Of a stretch of 34,154 nucleotides of DNA, positions 7,877 to 16,116 are shown one piece after another; position 1 is the first letter of the stretch; each line of letters opens with the position of its first letter. Source of the stretch: Streptosporangiaceae bacterium (GTDB taxonomy: Bacteria; Actinomycetota; Actinomycetes; Streptosporangiales; Streptosporangiaceae); NCBI GenBank assembly GCA_030039095.1, contig JASHQP010000247.1, positions 1-34,154 of the forward strand. The letters are read 5' to 3'. The translations under genes were made by a program, and so were the position numbers. Under the pieces are notes generated by a model, which was not told the origin of the DNA, made no database searches, and saw only the letters and a program-made list of their open reading frames with translations.

Positions 7877-8802
7877 CAGCCCTGAGCCGGGGTGATCGAC
7901 AGCGGGCGCACGCAGGCGACGCTCCGCTCCCCGTCGGCAAGCAACTCGGGCCGTGAATCCAGGCAGTCCGGCCCGACCTGGCCGCACCGGTGGGCGAAGA
8001 CGCAGCCCGTTGGCGGATCGAGGTCGGTGCGGACGCCGCGGCTGGGGCCCTCCTGGCCGGGGATCGAGTCGACGAGCAGGCGGGTGTACGGATGCCGGGG
8101 GGCCGCGAGGAGCTCCGCGGTCGGCCCCTGCTCCACCACGTGCCCGCGGTACATGACGATCAGCTGGCTGGTGATGAACTGGACCACGCCGAGGTCGTGC
8201 GAGACGACCACTAGGGCGAGGTTGCGGCTCTCCCGCATCGAGGCCAGCAGGTTCAGGATCTGCGCCTGAACGGACACGTCCAGCGAGGACGTTGGCTCGT
8301 CGGCGACCAGGACGTCGGGCTGGCAGGCCAGCGCCCTGGCGATGCCCAGCCGCTGGCACTGGCCGCCGCTGAGCTGGCGGGGGCGCCGGTCCATCAGGTC
8401 CGGCTGCAGGCCGACCTCGCGCAGCAGGTCACCGGCTGCCCTTCCGGCATCGCGCGCGGGAGCCCGGTGCCATTGGCGCAGCACCTCGGCGACCGTCTTG
8501 CGCGCGGTCTGCCACGAATTCAGCGCACCGTATGGATCCTGGAAGATCATCTGAACGCGGCGGCGCTGCTCGTCGGTGCGGCTGACCTGCGACCACGGCC
8601 TGCCCTCGACCAGCACCTCGCCCTCAGTGGGCGGGATCGCGCCCACGAGCGCGCGGGCCAGGGTGGTCTTGCCGCTGCCGCTCTCGCCGACGATGCCCAG
8701 GGCGCTGCCGCTGGCGATGTCCACGCTGACCGACGACACCGCGGCGGGGGAGTGCGCCGAGAACCGGACGGTCACGTCCCTGGCTTCGATCAGTGCGGCC
8801 AC
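7876..8802 (-). CDS. oligopeptide/dipeptide-type ABC importer ATPase (DppF/OppF type)
   Basis: A 308-residue ABC ATPase with Walker A GESGSGKT (39-46), Q-loop FQDP (87-90), signature LSGGQ (144-148), Walker B VLVADEPT (164-171) and the H-loop in VVSHDLG. The C-terminal extension with CVFAHRC, DC and ACVRP cysteines is characteristic of the OppD/OppF/DppF subfamily of peptide/nickel importers. It starts with GTG at 8802, and its first 13 nt overlap the end of the partner ATPase gene, indicating translational coupling. It energises uptake together with the other ATPase on the cytoplasmic face of the two permeases. Substrate class cannot be read from the ATPase. Confidence 0.92.
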   Translation of the reverse strand: MAALIEARDVTVRFSAHSPAAVSSVSVDIASGSALGIVGESGSGKTTLARALVGAIPPTEGEVLVEGRPWSQVSRTDEQRRRVQMIFQDPYGALNSWQTARKTVAEVLRQWHRAPARDAGRAAGDLLREVGLQPDLMDRRPRQLSGGQCQRLGIARALACQPDVLVADEPTSSLDVSVQAQILNLLASMRESRNLALVVVSHDLGVVQFITSQLIVMYRGHVVEQGPTAELLAAPRHPYTRLLVDSIPGQEGPSRGVRTDLDPPTGCVFAHRCGQVGPDCLDSRPELLADGERSVACVRPLSITPAQG

Positions 8803-9779
8803 GGCTGGCTGCTCCTTGTCAGGCTCTGCAGGTCATCTGCGCGCACGCAGGCGACGTTGTGGCCGGCGGCGACCTCGGCGAGCGCAGGCACACCGTCCAT
8901 GCACTCGACGGCTGCGAATTGGCACCGTGGCGCGAACGGGCAGCCCGCCACCGCGTCGTCGCGCCCGGGCGGGCTGCCCGGGATCGCCCGCAGCCGGGAT
9001 CCGGACGCCCTGGTCGGCCGGGCCTCGATCAGCGCAGCCGTGTACGGATGGCGGGGATGGCTGATGGTCTGCCCGGCACCGCCGAGTTCCACGATCATGC
9101 CCGCGTACATCACCGCGACTGAGTCCGCCACCGAACTGACCACGCCCAGGTCGTGACTGACCAGCAGCAGGGCCATCCCCGTGGCTTCACGGATCTCCCG
9201 GAGCAGGGCCAGGATCTCCCGCTGGACCGTGACGTCGAGCGCTGTGGTCGGCTCGTCCGCGACCAGCAACTGCGGCCGGCCCGCCAGGGCCAGGGCGATC
9301 ATGACCCGCTGGCGCATGCCGCCGGAGAGTTCGTGCGGGTAGCGGCGCAGGACCTCGCCGGGCCGGTCGATGTGCACCTGGGTCAGCAGCTCGAGGGCGC
9401 GGCCCGCGGGCACACTGTCTGGGTCGATGGCGGCGATGGTCTCGGTGAGCTGGCGGCCCACGGTGCGGACGGGATTCAGGCTCGACAGCGAGCTTTGCGG
9501 CACGAAGGAGATTCCTCGGCCGCGTATCTTGCGCCACCCGCCCGATCCGAGCTTGACCAGGTCGGTGCCCTGGAACAGGATCTGTCCCGCGCACACACGG
9601 GCACCGATCCGGTGCAGGAGCCCGATGACGGCCCGGCACGTCATGCTCTTGCCGCACCCGGTCTCGCCCACCAGGCCGAGGCAGGAGCCTCGCTGCATCT
9701 CGAAGCTCACGTTGCGGACCGGCAGAAAGCCGTCCAGTTCGACTGCGAGCCCGCTGACGCTCAGCAGCGTATCGCTCAT
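8790..9779 (-). CDS. oligopeptide/dipeptide-type ABC importer ATPase (DppD/OppD type)
   Basis: A 329-residue ABC ATPase: Walker A GETGCGKS (38-45), Q-loop in SFVPQSS, signature LSGGMRQRV, Walker [14 protein letters not shown] and the H-loop [10 protein letters not shown]-terminal Cys-containing tail ([14 protein letters not shown]) is typical of OppD/DppD. The frame is open far upstream, but only through the permease gene, so the start is set at the ATG at 9779, which overlaps the permease stop (ATGA). It pairs with the adjacent DppF-type ATPase as a heterodimer. It is part of a tightly overlapping five-gene importer operon. Confidence 0.92.
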   Translation of the reverse strand: MSDTLLSVSGLAVELDGFLPVRNVSFEMQRGSCLGLVGETGCGKSMTCRAVIGLLHRIGARVCAGQILFQGTDLVKLGSGGWRKIRGRGISFVPQSSLSSLNPVRTVGRQLTETIAAIDPDSVPAGRALELLTQVHIDRPGEVLRRYPHELSGGMRQRVMIALALAGRPQLLVADEPTTALDVTVQREILALLREIREATGMALLLVSHDLGVVSSVADSVAVMYAGMIVELGGAGQTISHPRHPYTAALIEARPTRASGSRLRAIPGSPPGRDDAVAGCPFAPRCQFAAVECMDGVPALAEVAAGHNVACVRADDLQSLTRSSQPWPH

Positions 9780-10678
9780 CGGGCCGAGATCCTGGAACGG
9801 TCCGACAGCGCCGAATCGGCCACCATGCTCAGCGCCAGCCCGGTCACGGCAAGGACGAGGCCCGGCAGCAGGGTGATCCACCAGGCGGTCTGCAGGTAGG
9901 CGCGGCCTTCGTACATGATCGCGCCCCACTCTGGTGTGGGCGGCTCCACGCCGGCGCCGAGGAACGCCAGTGACGCTGCGGTGATCACGAACTGGATGGC
10001 GTCGCCGACCGCGTACGCGATGTTCACTCGGATTACCGACGGCATGAGGTGCTGGCGCACGAGGCGGACGAGGGAGAACCCGAGCAGCCTGCCCGCGACC
10101 ACGAAGTCGGCGTCTCGCAGGCTCAGCGTCTGGGCGCGGGCCAGGCGCGCGTACCACGCCCAGTCCGTCGCCACCAGGCCGATGAAGATGGCCGGAAGGC
10201 CGGGCGGGATCGGGCTGATGGTCCGCGGTCCGATGACCACGACCAGGACCAGGACCAGGAGGATGAACGGAAACGCGATGAACGCGTCGACGATACGCAT
10301 CGCAGCAGCTTCGAGCCACTTGAGCCGGATCATGCCGGCGACCGTGCCGTAAACCGTGCCGATGAGCACGGACAGGGCGACCCCGCCGAAGGCCAGGCAG
10401 AGGTCGATGCGGCCGCCCGCCATCGTCCTGACGAAGACATCCCGGCCGATGTCGTCGGTGCCGAACAGGTGATGCAGCGACGGGGGCCGGAACGGTATCC
10501 CCAGCTGGTTCACGGATTGCGACGCCACAAGGGGCACGACGATCACCAGGAGAACGACGACGAGCAGGATCCCGGCCCCTACTTTTCCTTCATGAAAGCG
10601 CAGGCCGCGTCCGGTCCCGCGCAACGGCCGGGAGGGAGCCATGTCGGCGGCTGTTGCCTGGGCGGCGTTACCCGTCAC
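9776..10678 (-). CDS. ABC importer permease (DppC/OppC type)
   Basis: A 300-residue inner-membrane permease of the BPD_transp_1 family. One N-terminal membrane helix (ILLVVVLLVIVVPLVA) is followed by a periplasmic segment with the DppC-type FGTDDIGRDVFVRTMAGGRIDL motif, then about five helices. The coupling-loop (EAA) segment DADFVVAGRLLGFSLVRLVRQHLMP contacts the ATPases. The start is GTG at 10678, overlapping the upstream permease stop (GTGA). It forms the translocation channel with the DppB-type permease. Confidence 0.92.
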   Translation of the reverse strand: MTGNAAQATAADMAPSRPLRGTGRGLRFHEGKVGAGILLVVVLLVIVVPLVASQSVNQLGIPFRPPSLHHLFGTDDIGRDVFVRTMAGGRIDLCLAFGGVALSVLIGTVYGTVAGMIRLKWLEAAAMRIVDAFIAFPFILLVLVLVVVIGPRTISPIPPGLPAIFIGLVATDWAWYARLARAQTLSLRDADFVVAGRLLGFSLVRLVRQHLMPSVIRVNIAYAVGDAIQFVITAASLAFLGAGVEPPTPEWGAIMYEGRAYLQTAWWITLLPGLVLAVTGLALSMVADSALSDRSRISAR

Positions 10679-11625
10679 GATGAGGCCGTCCTTGGATTGC
10701 GGGTCCGTGGGTCAATGAGCATGTATGTGATATCGGTCAGCATGTTGATGACGACGACGAAGAGCGCTAGGACCAGGGCGATGCCCTGGATCACCGGGTA
10801 GTCCCGGAGCTGGACTGCATCCACAAGCTGCCAGCCGATGCCCGGGATCGCGAACAGTGCCTCCACCACGACCGCACCGGCGATCAGGGAGCCCATGTTG
10901 AGGCCGACGAGCGTGACGACCGGAAGCAGGCAGTTCGGCAGGATGTGCCGGAGCACGAGCGTGCGCCTGGGTATGCCCCGGCCGATCGCCGCATCGATGT
11001 AGTGCTGGCCGGAGACGTCCAGCGCGGCCTGCCGGACGGCCCTGGCGATGAACGGCCCGAGGTAGCCGGACAAGGCGAGCGCGGGCAGGGCCAGGTAGGG
11101 GAGGTCGTTGGCCCACCCGGTGCCCCACCCGGTAGCGGGGAACCAGTGCGCGTCCAGCGCCAGGAACAGGATCAGTACGAGGGCGGTGAGAAACGGCGGC
11201 AGCGATAGCAGCGTCGAGCTCAGCGCCCGGGCGCCGATGTCGATCACGCGCCGTTCCGACAGCGCGGCGACAAGGCCGATCACGGTGCCGGCGATCGTCG
11301 AGATGATGATGGAGGCGAGGACCAGCGAAAGTGTGATCGGCAGCGAGGAGGTCACGATGCCGATCACGGTCCGGGACGGATTGATCAGCGAGTTGCCCAG
11401 GTCGCCGCGCAGCAGCCCGCCGAAGTAGGTGGTGAACTGCTCCCACAGCGGGAGGTTGAGGTGCAGCTGAGCGGTGAGCGCGGCGACCTCCTGGGCGTTC
11501 GCCTTGGCGCCCAGGATGCCGCGCGCCGGGCTGCCGGGCACGATCCTGACGAGCAGGAAGACCACGACGGTGCATACCACGCCGACCGCCAGGGCCTGTC
11601 CTGCTCGCCAGAGGATACGTGCCAT
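10675..11625 (-). CDS. ABC importer permease (DppB/OppB type)
   Basis: A 316-residue integral membrane permease. The first helix (AVGVVCTVVVFLLVRIVPGSPA), including the FLLVRIVPGDP-type motif, and the later QLHLNLPLWEQFTTYFGGLLRGDLGNS segment are hallmarks of DppB/OppB. The coupling loop is in HYIDAAIGRGIPRRTLVLRHILPN. It begins 9 nt after the solute-binding protein stop and ends by overlapping the next permease gene. It partners the DppC-type permease. Confidence 0.92.
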   Translation of the reverse strand: MARILWRAGQALAVGVVCTVVVFLLVRIVPGSPARGILGAKANAQEVAALTAQLHLNLPLWEQFTTYFGGLLRGDLGNSLINPSRTVIGIVTSSLPITLSLVLASIIISTIAGTVIGLVAALSERRVIDIGARALSSTLLSLPPFLTALVLILFLALDAHWFPATGWGTGWANDLPYLALPALALSGYLGPFIARAVRQAALDVSGQHYIDAAIGRGIPRRTLVLRHILPNCLLPVVTLVGLNMGSLIAGAVVVEALFAIPGIGWQLVDAVQLRDYPVIQGIALVLALFVVVINMLTDITYMLIDPRTRNPRTASS

Positions 11626-11634
11626 CGGTACTGA

Positions 11635-13185
11635 CTATTTGCCTGCGACCTGGACGATGGCGGCGTCGTCGAGCCACGCCGCCGACGTCGGCACGCGGGT
11701 GAGCCACACGTCAAGGCCGCCGGAAAGCGGGACCCAGGGCATGTCCTTGACGAACAGCAGGTCGACGTCGGTGAGCAGCGACGACCGCTGGGCGCCGGTG
11801 GACTCGTCCACGCGGCTGATGAGGGCGTTCATCTCTGGCGAGTTGTAGCCGCTGTTGTTGGCACCGCCGGCCGGCTGGAGGCCGTAGAGCATTAGCCCGT
11901 CGGGGATGTTGGCGAAGTCATTGGTGTTGGACAGCGCCATCTGGTACTTCCCGGTCGACATGTACCCGCCCATGGCCGAGTTCTCCACTTCCACGAGCTG
12001 GAGGTGGATGCCGATCGCGGCCAGATTGTTCTGGATGATAACGGCCATCTGTGGCGAGTACGGCATGTCATCGGTCTCAAAATACATCTGGACCTGGCAC
12101 GACTTGGCGCACGCAGTGCCGGCGAGCAGGCGCTTGGCCTCCGCCACGTTGGGTGCCGTCGAGATGGATGCGTCGTAGCCGTGCATGCTCTGCGGCCAGA
12201 ACCCGGCCAGCGGCTTGACCACGCCGAGCAGCGTGTCGGTCGTGATCTCCTGCCGGTTGACCGCGAGCGAGATGGCCTTGCGGACATTCACGTTGTTCAG
12301 TGGCGAGGCCTTGTCGTTCATGTCGAGCTGAATCCACCCGAAGTAGTGGGATATCTCGACGCTGATGCCGGGCGCCCCCTTCATGGCTGAGATTAGGGCG
12401 GGGGGAATCTGGTTCACCATGTTGACCTGGCCCGAGCGCAGCTCGTCGATCCGGGCGTTGTAATCGGGCACGGTGACGAAGACCACCTTGGGGATCACCG
12501 GGGCCGGGCCCCAATAGTGCGGGTTGCGCACCATCACGACGGTTCCGCCGCCACCCCAGGACTCAAGCTCGTAGGGTCCGTCGGAAACCGGGGCGCTGGC
12601 GAACCCGGACTTTTCTGTGCCCGCGGCCGGGTCGAGGTCGGACGCGGGGAGAATCATGTTCTCAGTCTCCGACAGGATCGTGGGCAGCGACGGGTACGGC
12701 CGGGAGAGATGCAGCACGACTTCCGTGCTGCTCGGGGTCGACATGCTGGTGATCGGGGTGAGGAAGCCACCGTAGAGATTCGCCTTGTTGTTCTTCGACC
12801 GCTCCAGCGTGGCCACCACGTCGGCTGAGGTCAGGGCCTGGCCGTTGGAGAACTCGAGGTGTGGCCGGAGCTTGATCGTCACCGTCAGCCCGTCGGCGGA
12901 GGTCTGGTAGCTCTGCGCCAGGCCGGCCGTTGGCTCACCGTTGGTGAGGGTGAAGATGTTCCCGCCGATCAGATGCAGGACGTCGCAGTCCGTGGTGATC
13001 TCGGCCAGGTTCGGATCAAGCGTCTCGGGCGCACCGCCGAACGCCACCGTCAGTACTTTCGGGATGGCCGAACTGGCGGATGACGACGAGGAACTGGTGG
13101 AACTGCTGCCCCCAGAGGAGCAGGCGGCGACCAAAGCGGCGACAGACAACAGCGCAGCAGCGCAAGTAAGACGATGCCGGTGCAA
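11635..13185 (-). CDS. extracellular solute-binding lipoprotein, family 5 (DppA/OppA type)
   Basis: A 516-residue substrate-binding lipoprotein. The signal peptide (MHRHRL, then ALLSVAALVAAC) has a lipobox with C22 as the lipidated residue. A Ser-rich linker and the SBP_bac_5 fold follow (TVAFGGAPETLDPNL, then LRPHLEFSNGQALTSADVVATLERSK). It should be anchored outside the membrane and deliver ligand to the two permeases. Family 5 proteins bind peptides, nickel chelates, opines and other amides, so the ligand stays open. The start is TTG at 13185 with a good ribosome site (AAGGAG on the minus strand, plus-strand 13194-13199) 8 nt upstream. It is first gene of the minus-strand operon, behind an operator-overlapped promoter shared back-to-back with the amidase operon. 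Confidence 0.92.
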   Translation of the reverse strand: MHRHRLTCAAALLSVAALVAACSSGGSSSTSSSSSSASSAIPKVLTVAFGGAPETLDPNLAEITTDCDVLHLIGGNIFTLTNGEPTAGLAQSYQTSADGLTVTIKLRPHLEFSNGQALTSADVVATLERSKNNKANLYGGFLTPITSMSTPSSTEVVLHLSRPYPSLPTILSETENMILPASDLDPAAGTEKSGFASAPVSDGPYELESWGGGGTVVMVRNPHYWGPAPVIPKVVFVTVPDYNARIDELRSGQVNMVNQIPPALISAMKGAPGISVEISHYFGWIQLDMNDKASPLNNVNVRKAISLAVNRQEITTDTLLGVVKPLAGFWPQSMHGYDASISTAPNVAEAKRLLAGTACAKSCQVQMYFETDDMPYSPQMAVIIQNNLAAIGIHLQLVEVENSAMGGYMSTGKYQMALSNTNDFANIPDGLMLYGLQPAGGANNSGYNSPEMNALISRVDESTGAQRSSLLTDVDLLFVKDMPWVPLSGGLDVWLTRVPTSAAWLDDAAIVQVAGK

Positions 13186-13344
13186 TGCAGACGCTCCTTA
13201 GCTCGGGTATCTGAGCGGTCTGAGTGGTACGGGGGCGCTGGAAGCTCGGGGGTGGACGCGCCCGAAAGCTGCGCCGGGACGCTTCCGTCGTGCGCCATCG
13301 CGTCCTCCCAGGTGAGGCGGTGCATTCGCCCGTTCTGGGGGATC

Positions 13345-13374
13345 TTGACAGCGTGTTGTTAAAACGTTTACGTT
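13345..13374 (+). promoter_or_regulatory. promoter of the amidase-lacI-amidohydrolase operon with operator (site C)
   Basis: A perfect -35 TTGACA (13345-13350) is followed by an 18-nt spacer and a -10 TACGTT (13369-13374, TAnnnT). The operator-like palindrome TGTTAAAACGTTTACGTT (13357-13374, centred on the CG at 13365-13366) fills the spacer and the -10, so a bound LacI-type protein would block RNA polymerase. Confidence 0.65.
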
Positions 13375-13376
13375 GT

Positions 13377-13409
13377 GGAACGATTACATGACGCTGAACC
13401 TGGTGTCAA
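13377..13409 (-). promoter_or_regulatory. promoter of the importer operon with operator (site D)
   Basis: On the minus strand, TTGACA (plus-strand 13404-13409) is followed 17 nt later by TAATCG (13381-13386), within operator-like CATGTAATCGTTCC (13377-13390). The first 12 bases of that operator are identical to those of site B upstream of 3746. The promoter faces away from the amidase promoter, but the two footprints overlap, so the polymerases would compete. Confidence 0.55.
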
Positions 13410-13476
13410 TAGATCGCTCCCGACTTGGGAGCGTTCAGGCCCTCTCAGGTCCCCCACTCAAGGGTTAAGGAGGCCG

Positions 13477-14892
13477 ATGCTGGCCCTTGCCGACACGGCA
13501 GCAGAGACCGCCCGGCTCATTCGGGCAAGAGAGTGCACGGCCAGAGAGGCCGCGGAGAAGGCACTAGGGCTCATCGCCAAGCTGAACGATGCGCTGAATG
13601 CCTTCACCTACACCGACCCCGAGCTCGCCCTGGCCGCGGCGGACGCGGTGGACGCCGCGCTCAGCCAAGGCCGGGAACCGGGGCTCCTCGCGGGCGTGCC
13701 GTTCGGCGTCAAGGATCTCGACGACTGCGCGGGCATGCCAACGGGCCGCGGATCGCTCTGGTACCGAGACGCGGCCCCGGCGGCGCGGGACTCGATTCAC
13801 GTGCGCCGGCTGCGCGCGGCTGGCGCGGTCCCGCTCGGCAAGACCGCGGTCCCCGAGTTCGGCTCGCTGCCGTACACGGACAACAGAACGACCGGCGTGA
13901 CCAGGAACCCTTGGAATCCCGCGCGTACCCCGGGCGGCTCGAGCGGAGGCTCGGCGGCGGCCGTCGCGGCGGGCATGGTGCCGTTCGCCACGGCGAGCGA
14001 CGGCGGCGGCTCTACCCGGACGCCCGCCAGCTTCTGCGGCCTGGTCGGCCACAAGGCCTCGTTCGGGCGCATTCCAGATGCGCGCGGCTCCCGTTACTCC
14101 CAGACCGCGGCGCCCGGGTGCCTCGCCACCACGGTCGCCGATGCCGCGCTGCTGCTGGACGTGATGGCGGGTCCGTCGCCGCATGACCGGACCGCGCTTC
14201 CCGCACCGCCGGTCTCCTACCTGTCCGCGATCGAGTCCCTGGACGTCCGCGGAATGCGCGTGGCGTGGTCGCCTGACCTCGGCTTCGCCGGGGTGGAGCC
14301 CGAAGTCGAGTCGATCACGCGCTCAGCGGCGGAAGCGCTCATCGATGCGGCCGGCCTGATCCTGGTCAACAGGCCGGTCGGGCTGACCGACATCAACTCG
14401 GTCAAGCTGCAGCTCGAGTCGCTCGACCGGTGGGTCGGCCTCGGCCCCGGCCTGTGGCCCGAGCTAGCCGCGGAGCTGAGCCCGGAGGTGCGCCGGGAAT
14501 TCGCGAGAAGCGAGCGTATGACGCTGCGGGAGTTCGCCCACGTCCTGGATCGCCGTGCCGAGATCGAGGGGAGCCTGGCCGCGCTGTTTTCCGACATCGA
14601 CGTTCTGCTGACACCAACGGTAGCGATGCCCGCGTTCTCGGCCGAGGGTCCGGCCCCGGCCGTCGTCCAGGGTGTTCCGGGCGGGCTGCTGGCCGCGGTC
14701 CCGTTCGCCCCGCTCGCCAACCTCTGGGGGACGCCCGCGATATCGGTTCCGGCGGGCGTCACCGTCGGCGGGCTGCCCGTTGGGCTGCATATCGCGGGCC
14801 GTCACCATGACGACGCCACGGTATTGCGGCTGGCGAGACTTCTCGAGATTGTCCGCCCATGGCCCCGGCACGCGCCCGCGCAGCTAACCTGA
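13477..14892 (+). CDS. amidase (amidase signature family)
   Basis: A 471-residue amidase-signature hydrolase with the Ser-cisSer-Lys triad visible: K79 in GVPFGVKDLDD, S155 in TPGGSSGGSA and nucleophile S179 in SDGGGSTRTPASFCG. The 24-residue spacing between the two serines is the family norm. These cytoplasmic enzymes hydrolyse carboxamides to acid plus ammonia or amine. It is not part of a GatCAB set: no gatB or gatC lies nearby. The ATG at 13477 follows a strong ribosome site (AAGGAGG, 13467-13473). An in-frame GTG at 13375 lies before the predicted transcript start and is rejected. It is first gene of an operon with the LacI-type regulator and the dimethylformamidase-like gene, pointing to amide hydrolysis in the same pathway. 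Confidence 0.9.
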   Translation: MLALADTAAETARLIRARECTAREAAEKALGLIAKLNDALNAFTYTDPELALAAADAVDAALSQGREPGLLAGVPFGVKDLDDCAGMPTGRGSLWYRDAAPAARDSIHVRRLRAAGAVPLGKTAVPEFGSLPYTDNRTTGVTRNPWNPARTPGGSSGGSAAAVAAGMVPFATASDGGGSTRTPASFCGLVGHKASFGRIPDARGSRYSQTAAPGCLATTVADAALLLDVMAGPSPHDRTALPAPPVSYLSAIESLDVRGMRVAWSPDLGFAGVEPEVESITRSAAEALIDAAGLILVNRPVGLTDINSVKLQLESLDRWVGLGPGLWPELAAELSPEVRREFARSERMTLREFAHVLDRRAEIEGSLAALFSDIDVLLTPTVAMPAFSAEGPAPAVVQGVPGGLLAAVPFAPLANLWGTPAISVPAGVTVGGLPVGLHIAGRHHDDATVLRLARLLEIVRPWPRHAPAQLT

Positions 14893-14964
14893 GAGACAGA
14901 TTCAGCCAGTGGTGCCATTGAGTTCGGAATTGATAAATCCGCCTGACAGAGAGCTCACTGAGCC

Positions 14965-16116
14965 GTGCCCAAGCCAGTAACAATCCGCGACGTCGCCGCA
15001 GAGCTCGGCGTCTCGATTGCAACCGTGAGCCGAGCGCTGAGCGGCGATCCCGCGATCAGCGAGCTCACCACCGCGGCCGTCCGCGAGGCCGCACGCCGCA
15101 TGAACTACCGGCCTTCGGCCACTGCCCGGGCGTTGCGGACGAAGTCCAGCACGCTCATCGGCGTCGTCGTCCCGGTCCTCGGCGACAGCTACGTGGGCGA
15201 GGCGGTCATCGGCATTCAGAATGAGGCGCGCCTATTCGGCTTCAAACCCCTGTTCTTCATGTCCGAAGGCAAGGAAGACCTTGAAGCGGAAGCCCTGGAG
15301 GTATTCCACTCCGAGCAGGTTAAGGAACTTATAGCCGTTTCACCGACCGGCAAGCCGCAGCTGCTGCGCAAAGCCGTGGATAACGGGCTGCAGGTTTCCG
15401 TCATCAACTGGGACTTCGAAGTGCAGGAGGCGCTCTTCGACGAACTCCAGCACGGAAACGTGGGCAAGCGGACGCCGTCTTTCGGCGCCCGGATGGGCCT
15501 GCAGATGGTGTACCGCGTCGAATTCGACGACGTGAGCGCCGGAGCGATGGCCGCACGTCACCTGCTGGACCTTGGCCACCGGCAGCTCGCGCACCTTCGC
15601 GGGCCCAACGTGCGGTCGAGCCTGCTGCGGCTGCTGGGGTACCGGCAGGCGCTGGAGGCCGCCGGCCGCTGGCCGCAGCCCGTGCTCACCGCCGAGCCAG
15701 CGGACAAGCTCGGCCAGGAGCGCGCCGTCGCTGGCTTCCTGAAGCAGGTCAGGCCCCCGCTGGGAATCGTCGCGTACGACGACCAGGCCGCGGTGGTAAT
15801 TCTCCGGGTCGCCGACGACCTCGGCTGGCGGGTGCCGGAAGACCTCTCCGTGGTCGGGATCAACGACATCCAGATCTCGGCCTACACCAAGCCGACGCTC
15901 ACCTCCGTCGCCCAGCCCACGCGGGAGCTCGGCGCCCTCGCCGTCCGAGCCCTGCTCGGCGCCGGCCTCGACGGCCGCCGCATACCGCCGCTGGGCGGAT
16001 CCCTGGTCGTCAGGAGTTCCACCGCTCCGGCGGCTGAAGCGTCGGCGGCAGCAGCCGGAGCGACGAGGCAGCCCGTAGAAGCCGGAGCCGACGGGGCGGC
16101 AGGAGGGGAGCTGTGA
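14965..16116 (+). CDS. LacI-family transcriptional regulator
   Basis: A 383-residue regulator. Residues 5-60 are a LacI helix-turn-helix and hinge: VTIRDVAAELGVSIATVSRALSG, then REAARRMNYRPSATARALRT, including the YxPxxxARxL minor-groove hinge helix. The rest is a periplasmic-binding-protein-like effector domain (SSTLIGVVVPVLGDSYV, later VGINDIQISAYTKPTLTSVAQP). The last 30 residues are an Ala/Gly-rich tail beyond the usual end. The start is GTG at 14965, with poor ribosome-site complementarity upstream; it probably relies on transcription from the amidase promoter 72 nt beyond the amidase stop. Its stop overlaps the next start (GTGA). It is the obvious candidate for binding the four CG-centred sites and sensing the imported compound or a metabolite; repression with release by ligand is the family norm. 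Confidence 0.92.
   Translation: MPKPVTIRDVAAELGVSIATVSRALSGDPAISELTTAAVREAARRMNYRPSATARALRTKSSTLIGVVVPVLGDSYVGEAVIGIQNEARLFGFKPLFFMSEGKEDLEAEALEVFHSEQVKELIAVSPTGKPQLLRKAVDNGLQVSVINWDFEVQEALFDELQHGNVGKRTPSFGARMGLQMVYRVEFDDVSAGAMAARHLLDLGHRQLAHLRGPNVRSSLLRLLGYRQALEAAGRWPQPVLTAEPADKLGQERAVAGFLKQVRPPLGIVAYDDQAAVVILRVADDLGWRVPEDLSVVGINDIQISAYTKPTLTSVAQPTRELGALAVRALLGAGLDGRRIPPLGGSLVVRSSTAPAAEASAAAAGATRQPVEAGADGAAGGEL

Larger units (their letters stand above)
13186..13476. other. divergent regulatory region between importer and amidase operons
   Basis: No gene is evident in these 291 nt. It holds two back-to-back promoters with predicted start points only about 7 bp apart (near 13374 leftward and 13381 rightward). 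Two operator-like sites with centres 16 bp apart cover both -10 regions. The amidase ribosome site AAGGAGG is at 13467-13473. Both transcripts would carry 5' leaders of roughly 100-190 nt. Confidence 0.6.

Noticed and set aside
13375..13377. GTG as the amidase start (34 residues longer)
   Set aside because: It lies at or before the predicted transcription start and inside an operator, whereas the ATG at 13477 has a strong AAGGAGG.
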